Shown: positions 47,522 to 58,115 of the stretch, piece after piece
Numbering within the stretch: position 1 is the first letter of the stretch
How the letters are laid out: every line of letters starts with the position of its first letter
Assembly (NCBI GenBank): GCA_035772735.1
Contig: JASDFA010000003.1
Span: forward strand, 98,389,001-98,453,000
Source: Datura wrightii
Lineage: Eukaryota > Streptophyta > Magnoliopsida > Solanales > Solanaceae
DNA length: 64,000 nt
Direction: 5' to 3'
Position numbers and translations under genes: made by a program
The notes under the pieces: model-generated
Told to the model about the DNA's origin: nothing
What the model saw: only the letters and a program-made list of their open reading frames with translations
Database searches by the model: none

Positions 47522-49894
47522 TCAATTGTCCGCTAGGGTGATGGACGATTTCTCACGATCATTGTCCTCCCCCCAGTAGTGCTTACACCTATCCGGTGGT
47601 CTTCCCAATAACTCTCGGGAATGCTTCATCTGCTTAGCATTACCATGATCAATCACATTGATCACCGAGAGTTCTTCATGCACCATCAGGAGCTTGGGTG
47701 CTTTATACACATCGAACACCTCTACCTTGTCGTGTGCTCGCATTGTAAGTTGCCCCGCAGCTACGTCGATTAATGCTTTCCCGGTTGCCAAGAAGGGTCA
47801 TCCCAAAATAAATGGGACTTCTGCGTCTGGTTCAAAATCCAGAACAATAAAATCTACCGGAAAAATTAGGGAGCCAACTTGCACTAGAACATCCTCAACA
47901 ATGCCATCCGGCCTAGCTAAGGATCGATCCGCCAACTACAAGATTACGGTTGTAGGTCTAGGACTCCCTAGACCCAACTTTCTGAATACCGAAGATGGCA
48001 TCAGATTTATACTTGCCCCCAAGTCACACAATCCACGAGCTCGGATGCTCTGCCCAATAGTAAGCTGGATAGTAAAACTTCCAGGGTCTTTTAACTTCGT
48101 GGGCAGTCTGTTTTGGATCTGGGAAGTGCACTCCTCCGTCAAAGCCACTGTGGCATACTCAGTCAAACGATTTTTGTTGGCCACGATATCTTTAATGTAT
48201 TTAGCATATTTAGGCACTCCCTGCAAGACATCAACAAGAGGTAAGTTAACATGTACCTGTTTAAGCACCTCCATGAATTTCTTGAAACACGCCTCCTCCT
48301 TGTGTTTCTTGAGTCGTTGAGGGAACGGGGGTGGAGGTCTTTCTGATTCAGCTTCTTTAGTCTTCCCCCTTTCCGAACTTTGCTCCCCCTCAACTTCTGC
48401 TGCTCCCGAATTTTGAGCTGGTCTTTCTGGTTCCACCTCCTTCAGCTGCAAACCACTCCTTGTGGTCACTGCATTTACCTGCTTCGGTTTCGGATCCGTG
48501 TCGCTCGGCAGTCCTCCTCTGGGCCTTGTATTTTGGGCACTAGCAAATTGCCCAAATTGATACTCAAGAGCCTTGGTCGCTAACTGGTTATTTTTCACTT
48601 CGGCTGCCAATTTAACATAGTCAGCCTGCAATTGCACTTGATTAGAGATCATGGTCTTGAACATCTCCTCAATGCTGGGTGATGGTGGTGGAGGAGGGGC
48701 ATTTTTATTTCTGAATTGAGATTGGTAGTTCTGTTGCCCTCCTTGATTCCTTTGCATACCCTGACCTGCACTTTGGCCTTGATGGTTGTTGCTACCCCAT
48801 GAAAAATTTGGATGGTTCCTCCAATTTGAATTGTAGCTACTCCCATACTGCTGATGATTTCTTTGTGCATTGCCCACAAAGTTAACCGAATCAGGGTTGG
48901 CTCCACAGCACTCGGTTGAGTGCTCACTGCTTCCACACACTTCACACCACATTTGCTAGACTGCATTAACTGGAGCTGAAGGCTGGTTCAAAGTCATGTT
49001 GCTGAAGTGGTTGTTCAATTGATTTTGCAAGGCAGCTATCTGTGCAGCGATAGCTGTGAATCCATCCACTTCAAGCACTCCTGCTGCTTTCCTTGTTCCA
49101 CCTCGTGATGACTCAGCATTCCATTCTAGATTGCCCTGTGAAATCCGGTTTAGCAAGGTGTACAGCTCCTCATAAGTCTTTTCCAGCGCTTGCCCTCCAG
49201 CTGCTGAATCTAGCAAAATTTTGGCATGGGGTTCCAAACCCTCAATAAATGTGTGCACCAACACGTCATTGGACTGATGATGATGAGGACAGTCCCGCAA
49301 CATGGATTTAAATCTCTCCCAGGCTTGATATAAATTTTCTCCCTCTCTCTGTTTGAAACTTAGAATTTGACTTCTAAGTCTTGCTGTTTTGCCAGAGGGA
49401 AAAAAACTTATCAAAAACTTTCGTGCAAGATCATCCCACGTTGAAATAGAATTTGGTGGCTCAGCTTTCAACCACCTCTTGGCTTCTCCGAGTAATGAGA
49501 AGGGAAATAATGTAAGCCGAACATAATCAGGTGACACTCCAGCGGGTATATAAGTGTCACTTATCTCCAAAAAGTTTTGGAGATGCTGTTGTGGGTCTTC
49601 ATGAGGGAGACCGGTAAATTGCCCGCTTGTGTGCAACAGTTGCACCATATTTTGCTTGAGTTCAAATCTCCCTCCAGGCTCTGGTTTGCGGATACTGGAT
49701 GTAACATTGTTGGCATGTGGGATTGCCACCTCGCGAGCCGGCCTTGCTGCTGCTTCTTCGGGCACTAACACTGCCCTCACAACCGGTGGATTTTGTTGCT
49801 CCATAATAGTCTGTCTGAGCAACTGCAGCTTCCTTCGTAGAGCTTCTCTTCGTTTACTATGAAATATACGTTCAGGCTCTATATAAGATTCCAC
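47522..49894 (-). pseudogene. Athila-type gag-protease (element K)
   Basis: A single minus-strand frame of about 790 codons runs from 49894 to a natural stop at 47522, with only three in-frame stops: TAG at 48956-48958 and at 47936-47938 (both CAG contexts) and TGA in ILG*PFLATG (TGG or CGA context). The gag core shows FELKQNMVQLLHTSGQFTGL, LTLFPFSLLGEAKRWLKA and YQAWERFKSMLRDCPHHHQS. The zinc knuckle is WCEVCGSSEHSTECC. The protease shows LCDLGASINLMPSSVFRKLG, retaining D-L-G, and PFLATGKALIDVAAGQLTMR. Usual Athila elements continue into RT; this frame ends after SSITLADN. Confidence 0.9.
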
Positions 49895-50030
49895 CCGCTC
49901 TTTGTCTCTTGCCAGTGTTCACAGCAATTAAGTCTGCAAAATACAGGCTAAGACCAAGTTGTCAACACTTAAGAAAAGAAAATAAAAATACAGTAAATTT
50001 ACACTTAACACAATTTCACCAATTGCCAAG

Positions 50031-50048
50031 TCCCCGGCAACGGCGCCA
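50031..50048 (-). promoter_or_regulatory. Primer binding site of K (tRNA-Asp)
   Basis: The minus strand reads TGGCGCCGTTGCCGGGGA, an 18-base match to the complement of the plant tRNA-Asp 3' end, six bases inside the LTR. This is the classical Athila primer. Confidence 0.9.
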
Positions 50049-50054
50049 AAAACT

Positions 50055-51478
50055 TGTCCGGTGTGTTATATGGGTATCTAAACCGACACGCAAGTTCACG
50101 TGGTCGAACAAGTAGTAAGTGGCTTTAGTAAGCCAAGTATCGATCCCTCAGAGACTCGGATTAAGTGAAGTTTGCTTAAGTATACTATACTATATTTCAC
50201 TTCTAAATATGCTGACAACAACGTAACCAAAAAGTGAATAATTTGTTTTATAAATTCTATACTATAACTACTAACAATTATCTACTTTGAATTTAAACTA
50301 TGGATATGAGCATGCCGAGGTAAAGAACATGTAATGAAACTGATTATCATCATAAATTGGTTAATCTTTTCTTCCAGTTGCTAGCCAAGAACATTAGCCA
50401 AGAGATTAAAACTCTGGTATTTAATCTCACTTAAGAATCATAAACCATCCATCTACATTTCTGTGATCAAATGCAATTCATGACCTAGCAATACAATTCC
50501 GGTTCCTAAATTGACTAATACGGCTTTCAAGTATATTTCTATCAGGAAAGCACATCAAAACTCAATTTTCCCAAATCAAGTAAAGAACAATATCCTATTA
50601 ATTCACAACTTTCCAATTTCGTGCTCTCTCGAGTGAAATCGGACTTTTTAGATGTACATTAATGTAGGCCACACACCAATGCAGTAAGAACAAGAATTAA
50701 TAGAACAACATGGAAGAAAAAGATGAAAAACCAGATGATTAATAATCAAAATTCATCACAAGTGTTCATAACCTCAGCAAGGAAGGGAATTAGCCACTCA
50801 TTTGTGGATTAATCATCCTAAAACAAGTGTTAATCATACAAACAATTGAATTAGAGAAGAAAGAAAGAGAGAAAAAACCCTGAACTTTTCGTCCCTCAAC
50901 TGCCTGTAACCCACGTCCTTGCTCCACCAAGTCTGAATTATGAAAAATACACTTAAGTGTTCTATTTATACTAGTGGGAATTTTTCCCAAAATAATGCGC
51001 AACGTGTCACGGAGTGCATCGCGGAGCACTGCCTCCGTGACACGCCGTGGACGTGGACCCTCACTGGAATTGGGGGTCCGGGAATATAACACCAACGTGG
51101 CACGACGTACAACGTGGAGGCTAGCCACCGTGCCACGGAGCTTTCGCGAACCTCCACTGGAAATTGATGAATTTTCACCCTCCAGGCAGAATGCCTCCAC
51201 GATGGCAGCGTGACACGGCTCCATCGCGGAGCCCCTTTAATTTGTGCAGTCCAATGCCTTTTTCCGTGCTTGATTCCAAGTCCAACTCCGATATCATCCA
51301 ACATGCATTTTAGCTCCTCGAAATCACATTTTACCTACAAAACAATGCTAATCATGTTGGTTAGTATAAATTCACATTTTATTACCAATTACATGAAAAT
51401 GTATACGCATTGTTAGATAAACAAGGCGAAAATGATACTTTTGAGTATCACTTGGGCATATAAATCTGCCCAAGATCA
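50055..51478 (-). repeat. 5' LTR of K
   Basis: 1424 bp, same ends as 41625-43048. TATA box on the minus strand at 50970-50963; palindrome 51003-51044 is identical to the other copy. Many of the differences between the two LTRs fall in the GC-rich U3 block. Confidence 0.93.
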
Positions 51479-51529
51479 TCAGTACTTGTATATGATGATT
51501 GAATGTTTCTACATTTTCAGTGTGTTTCT
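51479..51529 (+). other. Right target duplication of K and resumed H 3' untranslated stretch
   Basis: TCAGT at 51479-51483 duplicates 41620-41624. H sequence resumes and runs to the hairpin. Confidence 0.85.
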
Positions 51530-51565
51530 AATATTCGAGGACGAATGTTCCCAAAGGAGAGATAT
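51530..51565 (+). promoter_or_regulatory. AGGA-loop hairpin and polypurine tract of H
   Basis: AATATTCG (51530-51537), AGGA, CGAATGTT (51542-51549) form an 8-bp stem with one T-G pair where A has C-G. CCCAAAGGAGAGATA leads to the LTR. Confidence 0.72.
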
Positions 51566-54123
51566 TGTTATACCCTAGGAGCTCAAAGATTGGACCCAAG
51601 AGTTGAAACAGGAAAATTGTGAAATTATGTTACAGGCACAGGACGAGTCGTGAGGAGACCCTACGAGTCGTCAAGTGGCTCGTGGGGAGGCCTGAGGGAA
51701 AGGAAGGACTGAGGTTCCCACGAGTTAGGTAACGACTCGTGGTCAGCCCCCACGAGTCATCATGTCAATCGTGGGGTGGTGTGGGAAATTAAGTGGAGGA
51801 GATGACTAGTGTACTTAAGGGAAGGGACCCCACGAGTCGTGGTCTATCCTAATGACTCGTGAGGTGAATCATGAGCAAGCAGGATGATTTTCATTGATGT
51901 TAAGGCAGTGTACTTGATAGGAGGTAACCACGAGTCGTGGTCATTGGGGATGAGTCGTTAAGTCATCCGTTATGAGCCCTAGTGGGCAGGTCATCCAGTG
52001 TACTTGACGAGCAACCTAATGGATCGTTGGCCCTGGTAACGAGTCGTCAGGTCACCCGCTAGGGTCACCTGGCAGTTATTTTCTACAAATTAGTAAGGGC
52101 TTTCTCGTAATTTCCTAAGCTCCTAAGACCTAATTGTTTAAGGCTCGTTTTAGTGGGTTTTAAGCAGGGTAAAACCTATCCTAAGCCATTATTCTCATGC
52201 ATGCAAGTTTGAAGGTTTGAAGAGGAGATTTAAGGCAAAATCTCAAGGTTTCCATTGGAATCTCAACTTGGGATATTAGAGGGTGTTAGAATTCACCATC
52301 CCCAGGTATGTAAGGCTATGAGTGGGTGTTTTCTTCCACACCCATACCCAATCCCTATCAAGATGTATAAATTATCTATGATCAAGTATGGGGTTTTACT
52401 CAATGGCATGATTCTTCACTCTCTACACATGGGTATGATTAGATTGTATTTATATTTATGGTTTATGAAGCTCGGGTAGATTCTAAATTGTTTTTCCCTT
52501 ATAAAAATTATTTTCTAAAATTTGAATCTGAAACGCCCATGGGTAAAGAGTTCATAAAAGGGGTGATTTATGGTAAATGTGTGATGATGATGATGAAGTT
52601 GATGATGAAAAGCATATTTCTAAAACTACCCATGATTCTGATGTTGTTTCCTAAATGAATCGATTGGATTCTACTATGATAAAGCTTTTGGTGATGCCCA
52701 CATGTTGATTAAAGTGATGATTTTCTCAACATAAGCTTACCACATTACTTAAAGTGAAATTTCCCAAATTTTATTATGAATTCTAGCTTGTGGTATGTTG
52801 AGTAAATATTTTTACATGTAGCTTACGACATGATTTGGAGTAGATGCTCTCACCTATGATTGAGCTTGTGGTATGTTTCGAAATAAAGCTTCTCATATAC
52901 ATGAATTTATAATTGAGATGTATGGCATTATTGAGCTTTGTCAAAGGACAACGTTGAGCTTTATTTTCATATGATGTCAAGCCTATGTATGATTTCATTA
53001 ATGAGTTTTGTCAATAGACAATGCTAAGCTTGTTCCATATGATGTTGAGTCATGCATGATTTCATGTTAAGCTTCATCAATAGACGATGTTAAGCTTCGT
53101 TATATATGATGTAGAGCATTGCATGTTTTGGGGAGAAGAGTCTAGCACCGAGCGGGTTAAGGGTCAATTACCCTATGCCCCAGAACTACGCACCAACGTA
53201 GGTTGATACTATTATATTATCGGGACCTCCCTCGTGAGCTATCCCTGGCCCGATTGTCCCTTCATCTTGATATCGATATCATAGTATTGTCCATCACCCT
53301 GACAAGTTTATGGATGGCTATACCCATTTGAGTGTGATAGTTTGGACCACGTAAGCTCAATCATGGTATGTCAGTTAAGTGACGAGTCTCCCACTGTCTA
53401 TATCGTTCAGATTTGCATATTCATTTCTCATGATGATTACCTTATGCATGCATGTTCTAAAAGTAATGTTTGACTCAGTGTTCAGCTTTTGATTTAAATG
53501 TTATGTTCTAGCTTTGAATCATTTGAGTCAGTCATGATGTTATAAAGCTATGCATGGTCATGTTATGATAAGATTATGAATTCAGAAAGAATACATGTAT
53601 GCCTTCCCTCTCATCTTGAAAGCTTATGATATGTTATAAAATGTTTTAAATGATTTATTATAATTAGTGGTTTTACTTACCTTGCATACTCGGTACATTC
53701 CACGTACTGACCGCATACTTTCTATCCTGCATTATTTCATGATGCAGGACCCGGTTCTCAAGTTCACCCCCATTCGTAGTCGTTGTTCAGAGTTAGCACC
53801 TGCTTATTTGGTGAGTCCTCATCTTTTGAGGACTAGACCTTCAATTGTTTTAGATTTCCTTTCAGTTTCAGTATTGTTGAGCTAGTTGGGGGTGTTTTCC
53901 CATCAGCTCATCCAGATTAGAGGCTTATCAGACTTAGACGTGTATTCAGCTTTAGATATTTATTCTGTTGTTATATTAAGTTGACATCCGATGAGCTTAT
54001 AATTATGTTTTCTTCATGTTTATTGAATGAGTTAGTTGAATGCTTATTCCATGGGTTAACTTGGGGTCTCTCGAGGTCCCTTTTCCCGTGTCTACGATCC
54101 GGGCATCCGTTCGGATCATGACA
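51566..54123 (+). repeat. 3' LTR of H, complete
   Basis: This 2558-bp LTR starts TGTTATACCCTAGG and ends GGATCATGACA. Its 5' 0.5 kb is full of CGAGTCGTGG-type words, including the 15-bp palindrome ACCACGAGTCGTGGT (51927-51941). From 52912 on it matches the truncated 5' LTR. No gene. Confidence 0.88.
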
Positions 54124-55465
54124 GCTGCACACTAGGCAGCGTGCCATGGCAGGGGAATGATGCGCTAGGCGCCATGTCACACACATGGTGTGCACGGGAG
54201 ACCTGTGCCAGGCAGTGTTCTAGCGCGATGGCTTCATGCCACACCGGCCAGGCTCCGCGACTACGGGCGTTTCACGCTACTGCTGCTCCACGTCCAGCAG
54301 CGTGGCACGGCAGGCAACGCGTGACTGCCCTCGCCAGGGAAAAGTCAAGATGCCGACTCCAGTAGTCGTGCGCGATAGCTCTGTGCTACAGAGGGCATGC
54401 TATGCGATAGGCAGCGTGGAACGAAGGTAGTTCACCAACGGCAAAAATATGAAATTTCCAACTTATTATAAATAGAACCCTTATCTTCGAAAATCATTTA
54501 TCACGTAAATATTTTGGAAAAGAAGAGAGGAGCGAAGAACTTCACCTAGGGTTCAAAGTTTTTCATTCTCTTTTAATCATTCTTGTAAGTACTTCACTTT
54601 AAACATGTTTTTGAGTGTTTGTATGAACATGAGTGTCTAAAATCCTTCTTCTAGGGTTGAGCCCACATGATATGAATGTAATTGCACGAATTCATCTTTT
54701 GTTCAAGTATTCTTTATTTTTTTCTTGTGTTCTTATTAAATGTTGTTTTAATGCTTGATCACCATTGAAATGAACTTGTTAAGCTTAGGAAAAAGCTCAA
54801 AAGAGTAACTCTAGGTTAGAACAAAAGAATGTAGGGAGCAAGTTCTTGTCTTCACAATAGGATTCGTGGTTAGGATAGAAATTATACCTAATTCGCCTTT
54901 CTTAGTTAATTAAACTAGAAGATATATAGATACTTAGCATTAAATTGTCACATCACCATTCTCAGACATAGTTGTGAAGTTAATTCTAGGTTAAATGATT
55001 AGAGGTACAAAACACCATATCAAGGGCATAAACCCCGTAAACCACATCCATAGTGTTAAATTGCTCACGAATTAGGACGTCACATCCCCGCTCAATGATG
55101 TAGGCGTGAGAATAGTTTGTTGTGTTTAGAGGCGCGAAAGACCATGAACATTGCATATTAACTCTGTGAGACAACAATTGAATTTCATATGCTTGAACCA
55201 TTGTGAACTGTAGCATTGCATGATTGTCAGGACTTAACTCTAGATGCTTCTAGTTATTGTTTCCCGATTATTTTGTGATCATCACTTAGATTTAGTTAAA
55301 ACAACCAAAATCTTTAAAACCAACACTTGCAAAATTTAATTTAACACTTGAACTTGAATATTCGCTAAAATAGTCCAGTCCCTGTGGGTTCGACATCCGA
55401 CTCTTCAAGAGTCACTGTATTACTTGTACGACCATGTATGCTTGCGCGTGTGCTGGGGCACAATA
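54124..55465 (+). repeat. 5' LTR of L, left end missing
   Basis: It matches about 60257-61603 from CTAGGCAGCGTGCCATGG on. TATAAATA at 54467-54474 is downstream of GC-rich, palindrome-containing sequence. It ends near GCACAATA. Confidence 0.85.
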
Positions 55466-55471
55466 AGTTTT

Positions 55472-55490
55472 TGGCACCATTGCCTGGGAT
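55472..55490 (+). promoter_or_regulatory. Primer binding site of L (tRNA-Asp), decayed
   Basis: TGGCACCATTGCCTGGGAT differs from the K site by a few transitions, mostly C-to-T or G-to-A. Confidence 0.72.
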
Positions 55491-55603
55491 TGGCAGTGTT
55501 TAGTGAATTTTTAGTTTTTGTGTGATTTTTATTTTTCCTAAGTGTTGAAAAATTTGATCTTAGTCTTATTTATTGCAGCTAATAGATTGTCCTTGCAAAA
55601 CTG

Positions 55604-57809
55604 GCAAGGAATAGAGAGCTAGTGGAACCGTTATTGGAGCCTAAACACCAATTGCATTTGCTTCGGAGAGAAGCTCTAGAGTGGAAGTTGCAACGCTTAC
55701 AAGAGAAGATACAATAGAATCCACTAGTTGAGCAAGAAGAGTTGTTGCCAGAGCCAGTGGTAGCCTAACCAATTCGTGAAGTGGCAATCCCACTTGCGAC
55801 AAATGTGACCTCCAGCATCCACAAATCGAAGCCGGGAGGCAACTTTGAGCTTAAGCAGAACATGGTGCAGTTGTTGCATTCTAGTGGTCAATTCACTAGA
55901 ATGACACATAAAGACCCACAACAGCATTTACAGAACTTCTTGGAGATCAGCGACACTTTAATCCCCACTGGAGTGTCAACTGACTATGTTAGACTCGCCC
56001 TTCCCATTTTCACTATTGGGAGAGGCGAAGAGGTGGCCGAAGGCAGAGCCACCAAATTCCATTACATCTTGGAACGACCTAGAAAGGAAGTTCCTCATTA
56101 GATTCTTCCTTTCAGGCAAGACTGCCAAGCTCAGAAGCAAGATTCTAAGTTTCAAGCAGCAGCCTGAGGAGAACTTATACTTGGCCTGGGAGAGATTCAA
56201 GTCACTGTTGAGAGACTACCCCCATCATCAACAGTCAAATGAGGTGTTAGCTTACACTTTTATGGAAGGTGTAGACCCACATACTAAAATTTTGCTAGAC
56301 TCCACATTGGGTGGGCAGGCTCTTGAGAAGACATATGATGAGTTGTACACTCTAATGAATAGAATTGCTCAAAGGAATCTGGAGCGGCATAGTGAATCGT
56401 TAAGAGGGGCAGGAAAAAGAGTAGCATGGCTGATTGTGGTAGATACTATCAATGCCTTGGCAGTACAGCTATCGTCACTGCAGAACTAGATGATGACTCA
56501 GTTCAGCAAACTGAGCATGAACCAACCACAGTGACAGGTAATGCAATTCAACTAGCTCCTAGCTGGTGTGAGATTTGTGGGAACAATGGGCACAGTGCAG
56601 ACTCTTGCGGGGACAATCCAGAATCAGTAAATTTTGTAGGGAATGTTCAGAGAGGAAATCAGAGTTATGGGAACACCTACAACAAAAACTGGTAGTCACC
56701 CAAATTTCTCTTGGGGTGGCAATCAGAGTCAAAGCTACCAGCAGCCTCAGCAGCAACAGTACCAGCAGTAGAACAGCAAAAACATTGGCCAATCTAGTAA
56801 TAGCAACGTTGAGGAGATGTTGCAAAAAATCATGTCCACTCAGACCCAGTTTGCAGAAAACTAGGCGAGGATGGCCTCAGACTTGAAGAATCAACATATG
56901 GCCACCAAAAATCTAAAGAAGCAGATGGGTCAGTTGGCAGTTGCGTAGCATGCCAGACCTCAGGGAGGGTTACCAAGTGATATTGATACATACCCCTGAT
57001 AGGTCAATGCCATCAGTCTGAGGAGCGGAAAGTAGTTGGCTGATCCACCACAAAATGAGAAGAGAAATGAGGTGCAGCCAAAGCTAGTCAGACAGGGTCC
57101 ATCAGCTGATAGAGGAGATAATCAGAGTGTTGCAAAACACAATTCACAACCATCATTGCAGCCAGCATAGAGACCACCACCGCCATTCCCACAGAGGCTC
57201 TAGAAGAGCAAGTAGGAAGAATGTTTTAAGAAGTTCTTTGATATTTTCAAAGAACTTCACATCAATTTGCCTATACTTGATGTCGTGTAGGGTATGCCAA
57301 AGTACGCCAAATACTTAAAAGATGTGATGGCCAACAAAGTACGATTGGTGGATGTCCAGATGGTGGCACTTACTAAGGAGTGCAGTTATAGGGTGATGAG
57401 AAAAATGCCAAAAAAACTCAAGGACCGAGGGAGTTTCACCCTCCCCATAAAAATTGGTGAAGATGAAATCATGAGAGCCTTGTATGACATAGGGGAAGCA
57501 GTGAATCTAATGCCCCTATCTCTGTTTAACACCTTGGGTTTAAGGAAACCAAGGCCAACTAGAGTGATGTTGTAGTTGGCGAACAAGTCAATAGTGGGAC
57601 CGGAGGGAATTATTAAGGACCTTCTTATCAAAGTAGGTAAGTTTATTTTACTAACTAACTTTATTATTCTTGATTTTAAGGTTGATGATAAGGTACCCCT
57701 GATCCTGGGATGGCCATTCTTGGCTATTGGTGGAGTAATAATTAATGTAAGAGCTGGTACCCTTAAAATGAGGACCAGTGATGAGGAAGATCTCTTCAGA
57801 TTTTACTAG
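55604..57809 (+). pseudogene. Athila-type gag-protease (element L)
   Basis: The start codon is not preserved; coding begins near LARNRELVEPLLEPKHQLH. The gag core FELKQNMVQLLHSSGQFTRM and DPQQHLQNFLEISD is followed by a frameshift near 55990, then FPFSLLGEAKRWPKAEPPNS, LAWERFKSLLRDYPHHQQSN and ALEKTYDELYTLMNRIAQR. The zinc knuckle is WCEICGNNGHSADSC. The Gln-rich linker has frame breaks. The protease active-site block reads LYDIGEAVNLMPLSLFNTLG, followed by ILGWPFLAIGGVIINVRAGT, ending at a TAG about 57808. It is closest to I. Confidence 0.85.
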
Positions 57810-58101
57810 GAGATTAACCCACCCACACACTATAGAGATCTTTGCAAGATCAGTGTGATGACAGATGTTAAGTGTGGGATGGTAAATTCCATGGGTACAC
57901 TGTTGTAGGATATCTTTACACTTCAGCCTGAGTTTCATGGAGGGCAGAAATTAAAGAAGATGATGGAAGCAAAGAGGGACAGGGTGGAGGCTGTTCCTTC
58001 TAAAAAAAAGGAGAAGATGGTTCTCGAAAGGGAAAATCTATTCAAGGATATCCTGAAAGGGATAATTCACGTTATGCCGCAACGTAAAATCAAGCGCTGC
58101 G

Positions 58102-58115
58102 TGGGAGGCAACCCA
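58102..58115 (+). promoter_or_regulatory. Hairpin at the gag-protease end (L)
   Basis: TGGG, AGGCAA, CCCA follows a GCGCTGC word, as in I and K. Confidence 0.5.

Larger units (their letters stand above)
41625..51478 (-). mobile_element. K: complete non-autonomous Athila-like element
   Basis: K is 9854 bp between target duplications TCAGT (41620-41624 and 51479-51483). Both LTRs are 1424 bp with about two dozen mismatches by eye (roughly 98% identical), so the insertion is young. On the minus strand the order is LTR, tRNA-Asp primer site, gag-protease, promoter-like palindromes, intron-like segment, accessory ORF, non-coding module, polypurine tract, LTR. No RT, RNase H or integrase exists in any frame. 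Particle protein, protease and reverse transcription would need to be supplied partly or wholly in trans. Confidence 0.93.
25187..54123 (+). mobile_element. H: Tekay/Del-like chromovirus split by three insertions
   Basis: H has a truncated 5' LTR (25187-26384), primer site, gag, protease, RT-RNase H-integrase-chromodomain and a full 3' LTR (51566-54123). It is interrupted by I, J and K; without them it would be about 8.7 kb. Coding order and frame resume across the J insertion, and the 3' untranslated stretch resumes across K. H's 3' LTR is followed at 54124 by the interior of L's 5' LTR, so H inserted there. Its outer left end is lost. Confidence 0.88.

Noticed and set aside
47658..48320. 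220-codon plus-strand ORF
   Set aside because: It is the antisense shadow of the K gag-protease frame, which has clear family motifs.
50031..50048. tRNA-Asp-like sequence as a tRNA gene
   Set aside because: Only the last 18 bases of the tRNA match; it is a primer binding site next to an LTR.
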